64,000 nucleotides of DNA. It comes from an uncultured Eubacteriales bacterium. Lineage in GTDB: Bacteria > Bacillota > Clostridia > Lachnospirales > Lachnospiraceae. The translations under genes and the position numbers were made by a program. Below the pieces are notes generated by a model. The model was not told the DNA's origin. It made no database searches and was given only the letters and a program-made list of their open reading frames with translations. The stretch covers positions 1 to 64,000 of the forward strand of contig OMXJ01000001.1 of the NCBI GenBank assembly GCA_900315015.1, given 5' to 3'. Shown one piece after another: positions 43,257 to 52,612 of this stretch (its first letter is position 1; every line of letters begins with the position of its first letter).

Positions 43257-45587
43257 TTACGCAAGGGTAAGTTTAGCAAAGGCTGCAATCAGCTTTTTAA
43301 TGCCAAAATCATCAAAGTCTACTGTGACCTCAAAATCCTTGCCTATGTTCGAGATTTCCTGAACGGTTCCTGCTCCGAATTTAGGATGGATTACCCTGTC
43401 ACCTTCCTTGTAGGCAGGTGGGGTTTTAGAATCAGAACTCTTACTAAAGGAGCTTGCATAGAGCTTGGCATTCGTTGCTGCATTTGAAGCATAAGCTCTC
43501 GCACTGCCATAGCTGCTTCTTTTCTCTGAAATGCTAGTAGAAGTGAAGGAGCGTGAAGCAGCGCCTATATGAGGATTTGGATTGCTTCCTGCTACCATCT
43601 TTAATAGGTAACGAGGGACATCACTGATAAAGCGTGAAAGAGGATAGCCCTGGAAATCACCTCTGATCATGCGGGTATTGGCATGGGTGAGAGTGAGATT
43701 CTGCTTTGCTCTTGTAATTCCAACGTAGCATAGGCGTCTTTCTTCCTCGATATCATCGTAGCTGCCTGAATTTATCGACATGTAGCTTGGGAAAAGACCA
43801 TCATCCATTCCGGCAAGATAGACGTCGTTAAATTCAAGTCCCTTTGCAGAATGGACTGTCATAAGGGTCACTTTTTCGTTATTTTCTTCTAGCTCATCAA
43901 GATCTGACATAAGAGCTATGTCAGCAAGGAATTCACCAAGTGAAACGGAAGTATCTCTGCTATTTTCATAGTCCTTTATCTTACTCATTAATTCGTCTAT
44001 GTTTGCAAGCTTATCATCAGCTTCATCATCCTCAAGTCCTGTTATGATAAAATCCCTATAATCAATAGTATCGAGGAGCTCATTTGTAATATCAAAAATA
44101 GAAGAGCCCTTTTCAGGAATTTCGCTCTTTGCAGCTTCTTCAAAGCGTCTATGGAAATTATTGATAAGATTATAGAAGGAGCGGAGCTTTTCCTTTCCCT
44201 TTTCCTTTATGGTATCTATCATGTTGAGCCTCTTTAGGGAATCAAAGAGTGAGAGACCGTGCGCTGAGGCATATTCATCAAGATAGTCCAGGGTAGTAAG
44301 ACCTATTCCTCTTTTTGGAATATTTATGACTCTCTTTAGGGCAATATCGTCGCTGGCATTGTTAATGGTGCGAAGATAAGCTAAGATGTCCTTTATTTCC
44401 TTACGCTGATAGAAATTTACAGAACCAACGAGCTTATAAGGAATGTTCTTTTTTACAAGCGCTTCTTCGAAAAGTCTGGACTGGGCATTTGTACGGTACA
44501 AAATCGCATAGTCGCTATATGAGGACTTTTCATTTGAAGTACTTTCATAGATCTCATTTATTATACCATAGGCTTCATCATAGCCGCTGCTGTAATTTAT
44601 TAAGCGGACATCACTGCCGCTATTTTTATCTGTCCAGAGCTTCTTTTCCTTTCTTGCAGTATTTTTAGAGATGACCTCATTTGCAAGATTTAAGATGTTG
44701 CCACTAGAACGGTAATTCTGCTCAAGCTTTATTACCTCGGCCTCAGGATAGTATTTTTCAAAATTTAAAATATTTCCGATATTGGCTCCGCGGAATTTAT
44801 AGATGGACTGGTCATCATCACCTACAACGCAGAGATTATGAAGCTTTTTTCCATCTGGAGCAGTATACTCGGCAAGCAGCTTTATGAGCATGAACTGTGC
44901 AGTATTGGTATCCTGATACTCATCAACTAATATGTAGTGGAAGCGCATTCTGTAGTAATTTAGCGCATCGGTATTAGCAGTAAGGAGTTCGACGGTCTTC
45001 ATGAGAAGGTCGTCAAAATCAAGGGCATTATTGCTCTTTAAGCGCCTTTGATATTCGGCATAAACCTTGGCATGATTCTGCTTTGAAAAATCTTTCTGAA
45101 CGGACTTTGCATACTCTTCTGGAGTAATCAGCTCGTCCTTGCAATGAGATATGACATTCATGAAATCACGCTCTTTATATCTTTTTGGATCTATTCCGAG
45201 GATCTTTATGATATCTGAAATAAGAGATTTCTGATCTGCTGTATCATAAATTGTGAAATCGCTGTTATAGCCGATGGTCGATATGAATTTTCTAAGGATT
45301 CTTACACAGGTGGAATGGAAGGTAGATACCCAGATATATTCCGAGCCATCACCGACTATTTTATCTATTCGCTCCCTCATTTCCTTTGCGGCCTTATTAG
45401 TGAAGGTGATTGCCATGATATTGTATGGATTTACATCACAGTCTGTAATAAGGTGGGCAATACGATAGGTAAGTACCCTGGTTTTTCCGGAACCTGCTCC
45501 AGCAAGTATAAGAAGAGGCCCTTCGTTATGTAAAATGGCTTTTTCCTGCTCGGAATTAAAGCCGACGTCTGAATAGCTATTAGGCAT
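43257..45587 (-). CDS. pcrA: PcrA/UvrD-type DNA helicase
   Basis: A 776-residue superfamily 1 helicase, 3' to 5', for repair and replication-fork and plasmid processing. ATG at 45587 is chosen because AAGGGAG lies upstream; a longer TTG reading lacks one. Motifs: Q motif SEQEKAILHNEGPLLI, Walker A AGAGSGKTRVL, Walker B ILVDEYQDTN, motif III GDDDQSIYKFRGA, motif IV LEQNYRS, motif V VTLMTVHSAKGLEF, motif VI VGITRAKQNL. A C-terminal Tudor-like KOW patch (GDRVIHPKFGAGTVQEISN) is the RNA-polymerase-interacting domain typical of PcrA. Full length. Confidence 0.96.
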   Translation of the reverse strand: MPNSYSDVGFNSEQEKAILHNEGPLLILAGAGSGKTRVLTYRIAHLITDCDVNPYNIMAITFTNKAAKEMRERIDKIVGDGSEYIWVSTFHSTCVRILRKFISTIGYNSDFTIYDTADQKSLISDIIKILGIDPKRYKERDFMNVISHCKDELITPEEYAKSVQKDFSKQNHAKVYAEYQRRLKSNNALDFDDLLMKTVELLTANTDALNYYRMRFHYILVDEYQDTNTAQFMLIKLLAEYTAPDGKKLHNLCVVGDDDQSIYKFRGANIGNILNFEKYYPEAEVIKLEQNYRSSGNILNLANEVISKNTARKEKKLWTDKNSGSDVRLINYSSGYDEAYGIINEIYESTSNEKSSYSDYAILYRTNAQSRLFEEALVKKNIPYKLVGSVNFYQRKEIKDILAYLRTINNASDDIALKRVINIPKRGIGLTTLDYLDEYASAHGLSLFDSLKRLNMIDTIKEKGKEKLRSFYNLINNFHRRFEEAAKSEIPEKGSSIFDITNELLDTIDYRDFIITGLEDDEADDKLANIDELMSKIKDYENSRDTSVSLGEFLADIALMSDLDELEENNEKVTLMTVHSAKGLEFNDVYLAGMDDGLFPSYMSINSGSYDDIEEERRLCYVGITRAKQNLTLTHANTRMIRGDFQGYPLSRFISDVPRYLLKMVAGSNPNPHIGAASRSFTSTSISEKRSSYGSARAYASNAATNAKLYASSFSKSSDSKTPPAYKEGDRVIHPKFGAGTVQEISNIGKDFEVTVDFDDFGIKKLIAAFAKLTLA

Positions 45588-45624
45588 AAAATTCTCCCTT
45601 ATCAATAAATTTGATAGCTTAAAT

Positions 45625-45633
45625 ATTATAACA
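45625..45633 (-). promoter_or_regulatory. Extended -10 promoter for pcrA
   Basis: On the minus strand the sequence reads TGTTATAAT, an extended -10; no good -35 was found. Confidence 0.55.
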
Positions 45634-45673
45634 CATTAAAATAAAAAAGTACATAAAATAGTTAGAAATTATA

Positions 45674-45702
45674 TTGATTTTATTTGAAGTATACAATATA
45701 AT
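45674..45702 (+). promoter_or_regulatory. Promoter for the MATE transporter
   Basis: TTGATT (45674-45679), a 17-nt spacer and TATAAT (45697-45702); start near 45709. A cre palindrome lies just downstream of the start. Confidence 0.8.
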
Positions 45703-45733
45703 AAAAGTAGCTGAAATGTTTGAAAATACTAAA

Positions 45734-45747
45734 TGTAAACGTTTACA
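45734..45747 (+). promoter_or_regulatory. CcpA cre palindrome in the MATE gene leader
   Basis: TGTAAACGTTTACA, a perfect palindromic cre, at about +25 to +38 relative to the predicted start. This position usually gives roadblock repression, unlike the cre of ackA. Confidence 0.8.
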
Positions 45748-45850
45748 AAAATAGCCATTTGTGACGGCTGTTTTATAGCTGTTGTCTGGTTTGCGGCTGG
45801 GCTGATAGGGACGGCGCAGCCTTGGTCTTTAGAGGCTAGATGGAGAGAAT

Positions 45851-47251
45851 ATGGGGATTGTTAGAAAAAAGGAGATTATTGATGAAAGCACGCTGATGTT
45901 TTCAAGAAAGCAGATAATAAGGCTTTTGATACCGCTCATAATTGAGCAGTTCCTTACGATTTCAATCGGACTTTTTGATACGATGATGATTTCACCAAAG
46001 GGAGAGGCGGCGGTTTCGGGAGTTTCACTTGTTGATACGATAAATACCCTTATGATAAGCCTCTTTGCGGCTTTAGCAACAGGAGGAACTGTCATAGCGG
46101 CTCAGCAGCTTGGTAATGGTAAAAATAAAGATGCTTCAGCTTCGGCAAAGCAGCTTCTTTTTACTGTTATGGTGCTGTCTGTAGCTGTCGGCCTTTTTTG
46201 CTTTATTTTTAATCATCAGCTTATTGATTTTGTATATAAACCAAAGGATGGCGCCTCAGAGCAGGATATGACTGAAATTTTAAGTAATGCGTATATATAT
46301 TTTTATGTTTCGGCGCTTTCATATCCATTCATAGGCCTATATAATGCACAGGCCTCGCTCTTTAGGGCAATGGGAAATTCAAGGGTGACAATGATTGTGG
46401 CTCTCATGGTAAATGGAGTTAATATAATAGGAAATGCTTTATTTATCCATGTTTTTGACATGGGTACAATGGGAGCTGGACTTGCAACCCTCATATCAAG
46501 AGCACTTGCAGCTTTAGTTCTTTTTGTTTTGTTCATAAAGAAAAAGGATATGCCTATCAGCTTTGGAAAGCTTGAAATGATAAAGCCGGATGGCAAGATC
46601 ATAAAAAAGATATTGTCGCTTGGAATTCCTAGTGGAATAGAAAATAGCATATTCCATGTAGGAAAGGTAATGGTGGCTTCTCTCGTTTCTACCTTTGGAG
46701 GGGCTGCTGTTGCGGCTAATGCTGTATCAGGCTCGGTACTTGGCTTCGGAGATCTTGCAGGAAGTGCAATAGGACTTGCCATGATAACTGTGGTAGGTCA
46801 GTGCATAGGAGCCGGAAAGCTGGACCAGGCTGATTATTATATTAAAAAGCTTATGAAAAACACCTATGTTTTGCTGTTTTTTGTAAGAATAGCCATTATA
46901 CTATTTGCACCTCAGATCTGTAAATATATGTTCTCGCTAAAGCCTGAATCTACTGAGATTGCAGTTAAAATCATGAGATGGCACAGCGTTAATGCCGTCG
47001 TATTCTGGCCAACAGCCTTTGCGCTGCCGAATGCTCTAAGGGCGGCAGGAGATGTGAAGTACACCATGGTAGTGTCGAGCATCGCCATGTGGGTGTGCAG
47101 AATAGGTCTTTCCTTTGTTTTTGCAAAGTATATGGGAATGGGGGTTTTGGGAGTATGGGTAGCAATGACCTGCGACTGGTACTTAAGAACTGTGATGTTC
47201 GTAATAAGGTTTGTAAGAGGAAAGTGGAAGCTTAGAGGCTCTTTGGCTTAA
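45851..47251 (+). CDS. MATE-family efflux transporter
   Basis: A 466-residue integral membrane protein with about twelve hydrophobic helices. Family landmarks: an N-terminal IIEQFLTISIGLFDTMMISP and the matching second-half motif around SLGIPSGIENSIFHVGKV, and the AAQQLGNGK loop. MATE proteins export drugs or metabolites using H+ or Na+ gradients. ATG 45851 follows GGAGAG. It is single with its own promoter and a cre operator in the leader, so expression is probably repressed when a preferred sugar is present. Substrate unknown. Confidence 0.93.
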   Translation: MGIVRKKEIIDESTLMFSRKQIIRLLIPLIIEQFLTISIGLFDTMMISPKGEAAVSGVSLVDTINTLMISLFAALATGGTVIAAQQLGNGKNKDASASAKQLLFTVMVLSVAVGLFCFIFNHQLIDFVYKPKDGASEQDMTEILSNAYIYFYVSALSYPFIGLYNAQASLFRAMGNSRVTMIVALMVNGVNIIGNALFIHVFDMGTMGAGLATLISRALAALVLFVLFIKKKDMPISFGKLEMIKPDGKIIKKILSLGIPSGIENSIFHVGKVMVASLVSTFGGAAVAANAVSGSVLGFGDLAGSAIGLAMITVVGQCIGAGKLDQADYYIKKLMKNTYVLLFFVRIAIILFAPQICKYMFSLKPESTEIAVKIMRWHSVNAVVFWPTAFALPNALRAAGDVKYTMVVSSIAMWVCRIGLSFVFAKYMGMGVLGVWVAMTCDWYLRTVMFVIRFVRGKWKLRGSLA

Positions 47252-47324
47252 AGTAGAGCAGCCTAAGGAAGAGCAGCTTAAGGAAGAGCAGTTTAAAGTA
47301 AAGTAGTTTAGAGTAAAGCAGCAC
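47250..47324 (+). repeat. 15-nt tandem repeat, 5 copies
   Basis: Units at 47250, 47265, 47280, 47295 and 47310, near AAGGAAGAGCAGCTT, drifting at the end. It begins overlapping the stop codon of the MATE gene (GCTTAA) and runs into the spacer. Confidence 0.85.
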
Positions 47325-47364
47325 TAAGCAAGTAAAAAGTGTAGTGAATTAGTAAAATATGTGA

Positions 47365-47416
47365 TATAATACCTCTGTGTGCTTTAGAATTAAAGCCGCA
47401 GGGGTATTTTTATGTG
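47365..47416 (+). promoter_or_regulatory. Promoter and leader hairpin for tmcAL
   Basis: TATAAT at 47365-47370 with a poor -35 (TAGTGA 47342-47347). The following sequence forms ATACCTCTG/CAGGGGTAT with an inner CTTTA/TAAAG arm and then TTTTT, a terminator-like hairpin that may end the upstream transcript or attenuate tmcAL. Confidence 0.5.
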
Positions 47417-47450
47417 AGTTTAAATAGCGATTGCGAAGGCGGAGATTAAT

Positions 47451-48647
47451 ATGAAGACTGTAGGAGTGGTAGCGGAGTTCAATCCGTTTCATAATGGACA
47501 TGAATATTTTTTGCGTGAGGCTAAAAGACTAGCTAATGCTGATTATCTTATATGCGCCATGAGCCCTGATTTTGTTCAAAGGGGAGAGATGGCCGTTATA
47601 TCAGAAAAAAGAAGGGCAAAGGCAGCGCTTTTAGCAGGAGCGGATGTGGTGGTGGCCATACCGCTGCATTTTTCAACTGCAGCAGCGGAAATATTTGCAG
47701 AGGGCGGAATAAACACGCTTTTATCCACCAGGGCTGTGGATAGCTTGTGCTTTGGAGTTGAAAATGTGGATTATGAAGGAGAGGGCGTGGGGATACTTCG
47801 CAGGGCAGCAGAACTTCTCTGCAATGAGACTGATAGCTTCAAGGAGTGCCTTAAGGAGAAGTTAAAGGATGGAGCAACCTACCCGGCGGCTGTGAGCATG
47901 GCAGTAGCGAAAGAGCTCGGAGAAAAATATGCCGATGCATTCAGCACTCCAAATTCAGCTCTTGGCTGTTTTTATTTTAAGGCTCTAATAAAGGCGTCAT
48001 CAAAAGTATTAAATGAGGTCAGTGCAGTAAAAAGAAGCACAGAGCCGCAGATGAAATCAGCTACTCAGATAAGGGAGGATATAGGAAATTCAAAGGAATA
48101 TGTCCCTGAATATGCGAGTGATCTAAGTAATGCTCTTACGCTAAAGGATTTCGATGAGATGCTTGAAGCAAAGCTTATAGAGGACTTTTTCGGCAGGGAG
48201 GATTTTGTTAAGGAACTCATAAAATATCAGGATATGGGGGAAGAGCTAGCAAGAAGAATTTACCGCGAAAAGAATGGAAGAATGGATTTTAGCACGCTTC
48301 TTCCAATACTAAAAACCAGAAATGTCACCTATGCGCATGTATCGAGGGCGCTTCTTCATGTGCTTTTAGGTATAAAAGAGAGTGAAGTAGAGGCCTTTAG
48401 AAGAAGTTTTTATGAAAAAGGCGGCTATCCATATCTAAGGGTTTTAGGCTTTAAGAAATCAGCCGCTAGTGTGATGAAAAAGATGAATGAAGAGAGCAGA
48501 AGCGAAATCATCATGAACCTTTCAGAATGTGAGAATTCGAGCTTTTTTAAGACAGATATGTATGGGAAGCTCCTCTATGATAGAGTATATGCTAGAAAAT
48601 ATTCTGAAAAGCCAGAATATGAATTTGCAGGTCCGGTAATATTATAA
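47451..48647 (+). CDS. tmcAL: tRNA(Met) cytidine acetate ligase
   Basis: A 398-residue TmcAL (YlbM) family protein. The N-terminal nucleotidyltransferase domain has VGVVAEFNPFHNGHEYFLRE, in which HNGH is the HxGH-type signature, and MSPDFVQRGEMAVISEKRRA. The family makes N4-acetylcytidine at the wobble position of elongator tRNA-Met using acetate and ATP rather than acetyl-CoA. Length is normal. Its proximity to pta/ackA is seen in other clostridia. ATG 47451 follows GGCGGAG. Confidence 0.93.
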   Translation: MKTVGVVAEFNPFHNGHEYFLREAKRLANADYLICAMSPDFVQRGEMAVISEKRRAKAALLAGADVVVAIPLHFSTAAAEIFAEGGINTLLSTRAVDSLCFGVENVDYEGEGVGILRRAAELLCNETDSFKECLKEKLKDGATYPAAVSMAVAKELGEKYADAFSTPNSALGCFYFKALIKASSKVLNEVSAVKRSTEPQMKSATQIREDIGNSKEYVPEYASDLSNALTLKDFDEMLEAKLIEDFFGREDFVKELIKYQDMGEELARRIYREKNGRMDFSTLLPILKTRNVTYAHVSRALLHVLLGIKESEVEAFRRSFYEKGGYPYLRVLGFKKSAASVMKKMNEESRSEIIMNLSECENSSFFKTDMYGKLLYDRVYARKYSEKPEYEFAGPVIL

Positions 48648-48776
48648 GGTTAATATAAATTTAACTAATTCAAAAATAGTTGCAGAAGGCTTAAAGGAGA
48701 ATTTTATAATTTGAGGGCGAATCAGGCTGATAGAGCTTATGATAAAATTCTAAACTTCTTAAAAAAATAGAAAAGG

Positions 48777-48805
48777 TTGTAATTATTTTAAAAATATGAT
48801 ATAAT
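48777..48805 (+). promoter_or_regulatory. pheA promoter
   Basis: TTGTAA (48777-48782), a 17-nt spacer and TATAAT (48800-48805) with an extended TGA. The leader is short (about 25 nt). Confidence 0.75.
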
Positions 48806-48836
48806 AAGGTGTTATGCAGTATAACCGGAGGAAATT

Positions 48837-50009
48837 ATGCAGGATTTATTAGAACTTAGAGAAGGAATAGATAAGGTTGATAAGCAGATAGTAGCACTGT
48901 TCGAGGAAAGAATGAAGCTCGTAGCAGGTGTTGCTGAATATAAAAAACATTCAGGCAGAGCAGTTCTTGATGTTCAAAGAGAGCAGCAAAAGCTTGAAAA
49001 GGTCGGAAGCATGACTTCAAATGAATTCAATAGGCATGCAATACAGGAAGTATTTACTCAGCTTATGACAGTCAGCAGAAGATACCAGGTAGCAACTAAT
49101 TCCAGCGAGGGACATGCAGAGGATGCAGCCTCAATTAACATTGCAAGAAAGCTTTCGGGCCTTCTTGACATAGAAGCACTTCCTCGTACACCGGATATCA
49201 GAGTAGCATTCTACGGCGAAAGGGGCTCTCATACCATGGTAGCCATGAGAGAATGCTTTGGAGATAAGGTAATAGAGCTTTCATACCCTGATTTTATGTC
49301 TGTAACTAATGCAGTTACAAATGGATATGCAGATTTCGGAATTCTTCCAATAGAAAACACAACTACAGGAAGCATTAATGACTGCTATGATCTTTTAAGT
49401 GATGGCAGAAACATGATAGTAGGAGAGCATGTATTAAGAATCAGACAGGCTTTAGTAGGTCTAGAGGATGCAGAGCTTTCAGATATTAAGACTGTTTACT
49501 CTCATGAGCAGGCAGTGCTCCAGTCAAGACAGTTCTTAAGTGAGCATCCTGACATAAAGGCTGTTCCGGGAGGAAGCACCTCTGCAGCAGCAAAGAAGGT
49601 AAAGGATGAAGGAGACAAGACTCAGGCAGCCATCTGTTCAGAGCTTTGTGCGCAGGAATATGGTCTTAAGGTATTATCACCTGCAATCAATTATGAATCA
49701 AAGAATTCTACAAGATTTGTAATTTTTGCAAGCAGAAAGATAAGACTTAAAGATGCTGACAAGCTTTCAATTTGCTTCAGACTTCCTCATAAATCCGGTT
49801 CTCTTTATACTCTTCTTTCAAACATTATCTACAATGGTCTTAACATGACACATATCGAGTCAAGACCTATACCGGGAAGAAATTTTGAGTATCAGTTCTT
49901 TGTAGATTTTGAAGGAAATATTAATGAGCCGGCTGTTATCAATACACTTAATGGAATTGATGCGGAGGCTAGCGAACTTAAAATACTTGGAAATTACAAG
50001 ACTTTATAA
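48837..50009 (+). CDS. pheA: Bifunctional chorismate mutase/prephenate dehydratase (P-protein)
   Basis: A 390-residue P-protein converting chorismate to prephenate and then phenylpyruvate. Residues 1-85 form an AroQ-type chorismate mutase (LLELREGIDKVDKQIVALFE), residues about 118-300 a prephenate dehydratase with AFYGERGSHTMVAMRECF, IENTTTGSINDCYDLL and KNSTRFVIF, and residues about 305-390 an ACT domain (LPHKSGSLYTLLSNI; NMTHIESRPIPGRNFEYQFF) for phenylalanine feedback. Start ATG 48837 follows CGGAGG. No leader peptide or T-box is seen, so control is probably allosteric. Confidence 0.96.
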   Translation: MQDLLELREGIDKVDKQIVALFEERMKLVAGVAEYKKHSGRAVLDVQREQQKLEKVGSMTSNEFNRHAIQEVFTQLMTVSRRYQVATNSSEGHAEDAASINIARKLSGLLDIEALPRTPDIRVAFYGERGSHTMVAMRECFGDKVIELSYPDFMSVTNAVTNGYADFGILPIENTTTGSINDCYDLLSDGRNMIVGEHVLRIRQALVGLEDAELSDIKTVYSHEQAVLQSRQFLSEHPDIKAVPGGSTSAAAKKVKDEGDKTQAAICSELCAQEYGLKVLSPAINYESKNSTRFVIFASRKIRLKDADKLSICFRLPHKSGSLYTLLSNIIYNGLNMTHIESRPIPGRNFEYQFFVDFEGNINEPAVINTLNGIDAEASELKILGNYKTL

Positions 50010-50023
50010 AAATCTTGCCAGAC

Positions 50024-50101
50024 ATTAGTAATGTGGGGGTTATTAGTAATGTGGAGGTTATTAGTAATTAGTAATGTGGGAGTTACTAGTAATATTATGG
50101 C
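50024..50101 (+). repeat. 18-nt tandem repeat
   Basis: Units ATTAGTAATGTGGGGGTT at 50024-50041, 50042-50059 and 50067-50084, with a 7-nt partial copy at 50060-50066 and a degraded fourth copy to 50101. Located just after pheA. Confidence 0.85.
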
Positions 50102-50181
50102 TATAATAAGAGCCTTGATATATAAGTAGTGAAGTGTGATGCCTAAAAGGCGTTTGCAGATAGGAAAAAAGAGAGATTGAA

Positions 50182-50718
50182 ATGGCAGAAATAGAAAAGA
50201 AGGATGATTTTTTTGAAAAGTTTGCAGCCTTTTTCAGAAATATATTTGGAAAGGGAGATAGCGGCTTTGCAAAGCTTGTGAATAAGCTTTGTACTAGGGA
50301 AATAATTACATATCTTATTTCAGGAGTACTTACTACAGTGGTTAACTGGCTGCTGTATTATCTGATAATACATGTCATTTTAGGAGTAGAGTCAAAAACA
50401 AACTATACGGCAGATGAAAACCTGAAGATCCATATTGGAAATACCATAGACTGGATACTTACAGTGGCTTTTGCCTATGTAGTAAATGCCTATTGGGTAT
50501 TTGTCGAAAAAAGAGAAGGTTTTTCAAAGGAAATGAAGAAGCTTCTGAAGTTTTATGGAGCCCGTCTTTTGACATTTTTGATAGAAGAGGGCGGAATGTT
50601 ACTGTTCATTACGTTTTTATCCTTTAATGATATTATTGTCAAGGTTGTAATTGCAGTAGTTGTAGTAATACTTAATTACGTATTTTCAAAGCTTTTTGTT
50701 TTTGCAAAAAAGGAATGA
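50182..50718 (+). CDS. GtrA-family membrane protein
   Basis: A 178-residue membrane protein with four helices: IITYLISGVLTTVVNWLLYY opens the GtrA fold, then WILTVAFAYVVNAYWVF, and two C-terminal helices ending NYVFSKLFVFAKK. GtrA proteins help flip or move undecaprenyl-linked sugars for surface glycan modification. A charged N-terminal extension of about 35 residues precedes the first helix. No glycosyltransferase genes adjoin, so the client pathway is unknown. Confidence 0.85.
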   Translation: MAEIEKKDDFFEKFAAFFRNIFGKGDSGFAKLVNKLCTREIITYLISGVLTTVVNWLLYYLIIHVILGVESKTNYTADENLKIHIGNTIDWILTVAFAYVVNAYWVFVEKREGFSKEMKKLLKFYGARLLTFLIEEGGMLLFITFLSFNDIIVKVVIAVVVVILNYVFSKLFVFAKKE

Positions 50719-50807
50719 TGTTTTTGTAGATATTGAAAGAAAATGTAAGTTTTATATGTAGGTCTTGAAGGTGTGATTTGCATTGATTTATAGGGGAATA
50801 AACATAC

Positions 50808-52475
50808 GTGGAAAAAAAGAATAAAAGCCGTGGGCTAAAAGAAATCTTAGAGCTGACCTTAAAACTAGAGGACGGAGTTGATGTAAGAAAAAATCTTATT
50901 GAACTTAAGTCTGGTTTAAAGGAACTAAGTAAAAAGGATACCTATAAGCTTACAGAATATTTTGAAGATTCTGAAGAGCTTGTTGAGGAATTATTAAATA
51001 ATGAAGATGCGAAGGTAAGAAAGAATATTGCCCTTGTATTAGGACAGCTCTCTTGCCAGAAATATTTAAAGAAGCTTTATGCAGCCTATAAAAATGAAAG
51101 CCAGCTTTTTGTGCGCTCATCATATCTTGAGGCAATGCAGAATTTAGATGTTGATAAAATAGTAGAAGAGCTAAGAAGTGATTATAAGAAAGCTTCAGAG
51201 GCATTAAAGAATGCTGATGAAGCTGATAAAAAGCATTATTTAGAGGAATGTACTGCATTTAAGCAGTTACTTTCGGATTTTGTGGATGCTTCTTCTGAGG
51301 GAGCGGCCGCTAAGGGTGCTGAAAGTGACAGAAAGGCATCTGTTAAGTTAAGAGGACGAGAGGTAAATTGCCTTCTTACCATAAATGGAGGCTTTGAAAA
51401 GCTTCTAGATGAAGAGGTAAGTAAAAGAGGCGGTGTGCGTCCGATGGTGCATGCTCCGGTAAAAGGTGGAGTAGTTGTGCGCTCATCTGAATTAGATGAT
51501 GTGCTGAAAATCAGGATTTATAATGAAGCCTTATTTTTCCTGAGCACTGAGGAACTTACCAGGGATATATTAAAGCCTATAAAGGTGAGCAGTGCAAAGG
51601 AATCAGTTAGAAAAACAGCTGAGGAATGTGCAAAGCTTGTTATTAAGAATGGGCTTTTAGAGCTTCTTAAGACAGTAGGAGCGCTGTACTCAGTAGCGTA
51701 TTTTAGGACAGAGATAAGAATTCCGGCAAAGATTAAAGCAGTATTTGACGATAGAAAGAAAAATGAGCTATCAAGGCTCTTTTCTCAGTTCCTTGCGCTG
51801 GAATCTGAAAATAGTCTTGAAAATAAACCTTCCGACTATCTCTTTGAGATAAGACTTATATTTAATGAAGAATTAGATTCTTTCCTTCCTCTTGTAAAGT
51901 TCATGAGACCTGCAGATACGCGTTTCTCATACAGAAAGAGCAGCGGAGCCTTTGCAATGAAGCCATATGTTGCTGCTCTTTGCGCAAAGCTTGCAGAGGG
52001 TTATATGAAGGATCATGCTCAGGTATTGGATCCTTTTTGCGGCTGCGGAACTCTTTTGATAGAAAGAGGCAAGCTCAAAAAGTGCCGCGATGAGTATGGT
52101 CTTGACATAAAGGAGAATGAGATAGTCTCAGCAAGAGAGAACTCAGAGAGAGCCGGAAGTCAGATAAATTACATAAACCGTGATTTTTTTGACTTTAAGC
52201 ATGAATATCTTTTTGATGAAATCATTACTGATATGCCTTTTGTCATGAATGAAGATCAGGACAAAATACAAATTCTTAAAAAAATTTATGAAAAATTCTT
52301 TAATTCTTCAATAAACTATTTGAATTTGGACGGAATTGTGGTAATATATACTCATAATAAGGATTATGTGCAAAAATTTAAAGGAAAAAATTTGGAGATA
52401 GTGGAAGAATTTGCCATTTCAAAGAAGGACCGCACAGATCTCGTTATTTTAAAGGTTATAAGCGAAAAGAACTGA
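50808..52475 (+). CDS. HEAT-repeat plus class I SAM methyltransferase
   Basis: A 555-residue protein starting at GTG 50808 (weak upstream site). Residues about 1-160 are helical HEAT-like repeats (VRKNIALVLGQLSCQKYLKK); residues about 180-390 form an RNA-binding THUMP-like or RlmL-like region (CLLTINGGFEKLLDEEVSKR); the C-terminal SAM fold has VLDPFCGCGTLLIERGKL, GLDIKENEIVSARENSE, and a catalytic motif DMPF in place of the usual NPPF/DPPY. The target is probably a base of rRNA or tRNA, as in RlmL/TrmN relatives, but the altered motif IV makes the substrate uncertain. The following sortase gene is separately led. Confidence 0.8.
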   Translation: MEKKNKSRGLKEILELTLKLEDGVDVRKNLIELKSGLKELSKKDTYKLTEYFEDSEELVEELLNNEDAKVRKNIALVLGQLSCQKYLKKLYAAYKNESQLFVRSSYLEAMQNLDVDKIVEELRSDYKKASEALKNADEADKKHYLEECTAFKQLLSDFVDASSEGAAAKGAESDRKASVKLRGREVNCLLTINGGFEKLLDEEVSKRGGVRPMVHAPVKGGVVVRSSELDDVLKIRIYNEALFFLSTEELTRDILKPIKVSSAKESVRKTAEECAKLVIKNGLLELLKTVGALYSVAYFRTEIRIPAKIKAVFDDRKKNELSRLFSQFLALESENSLENKPSDYLFEIRLIFNEELDSFLPLVKFMRPADTRFSYRKSSGAFAMKPYVAALCAKLAEGYMKDHAQVLDPFCGCGTLLIERGKLKKCRDEYGLDIKENEIVSARENSERAGSQINYINRDFFDFKHEYLFDEIITDMPFVMNEDQDKIQILKKIYEKFFNSSINYLNLDGIVVIYTHNKDYVQKFKGKNLEIVEEFAISKKDRTDLVILKVISEKN

Positions 52476-52612
52476 CCTGGATTGTCGGAGAAGGTATTAT
52501 TAAAAATATTAAATTAAATTTAAAAAATAGAAAATTATTAAAGAGTGTTTTTTTTCAATCAAAAAGCAAGATATAAAAAGGGAAAATTGATGAAGGTATG
52601 GAGGATTAAGAA

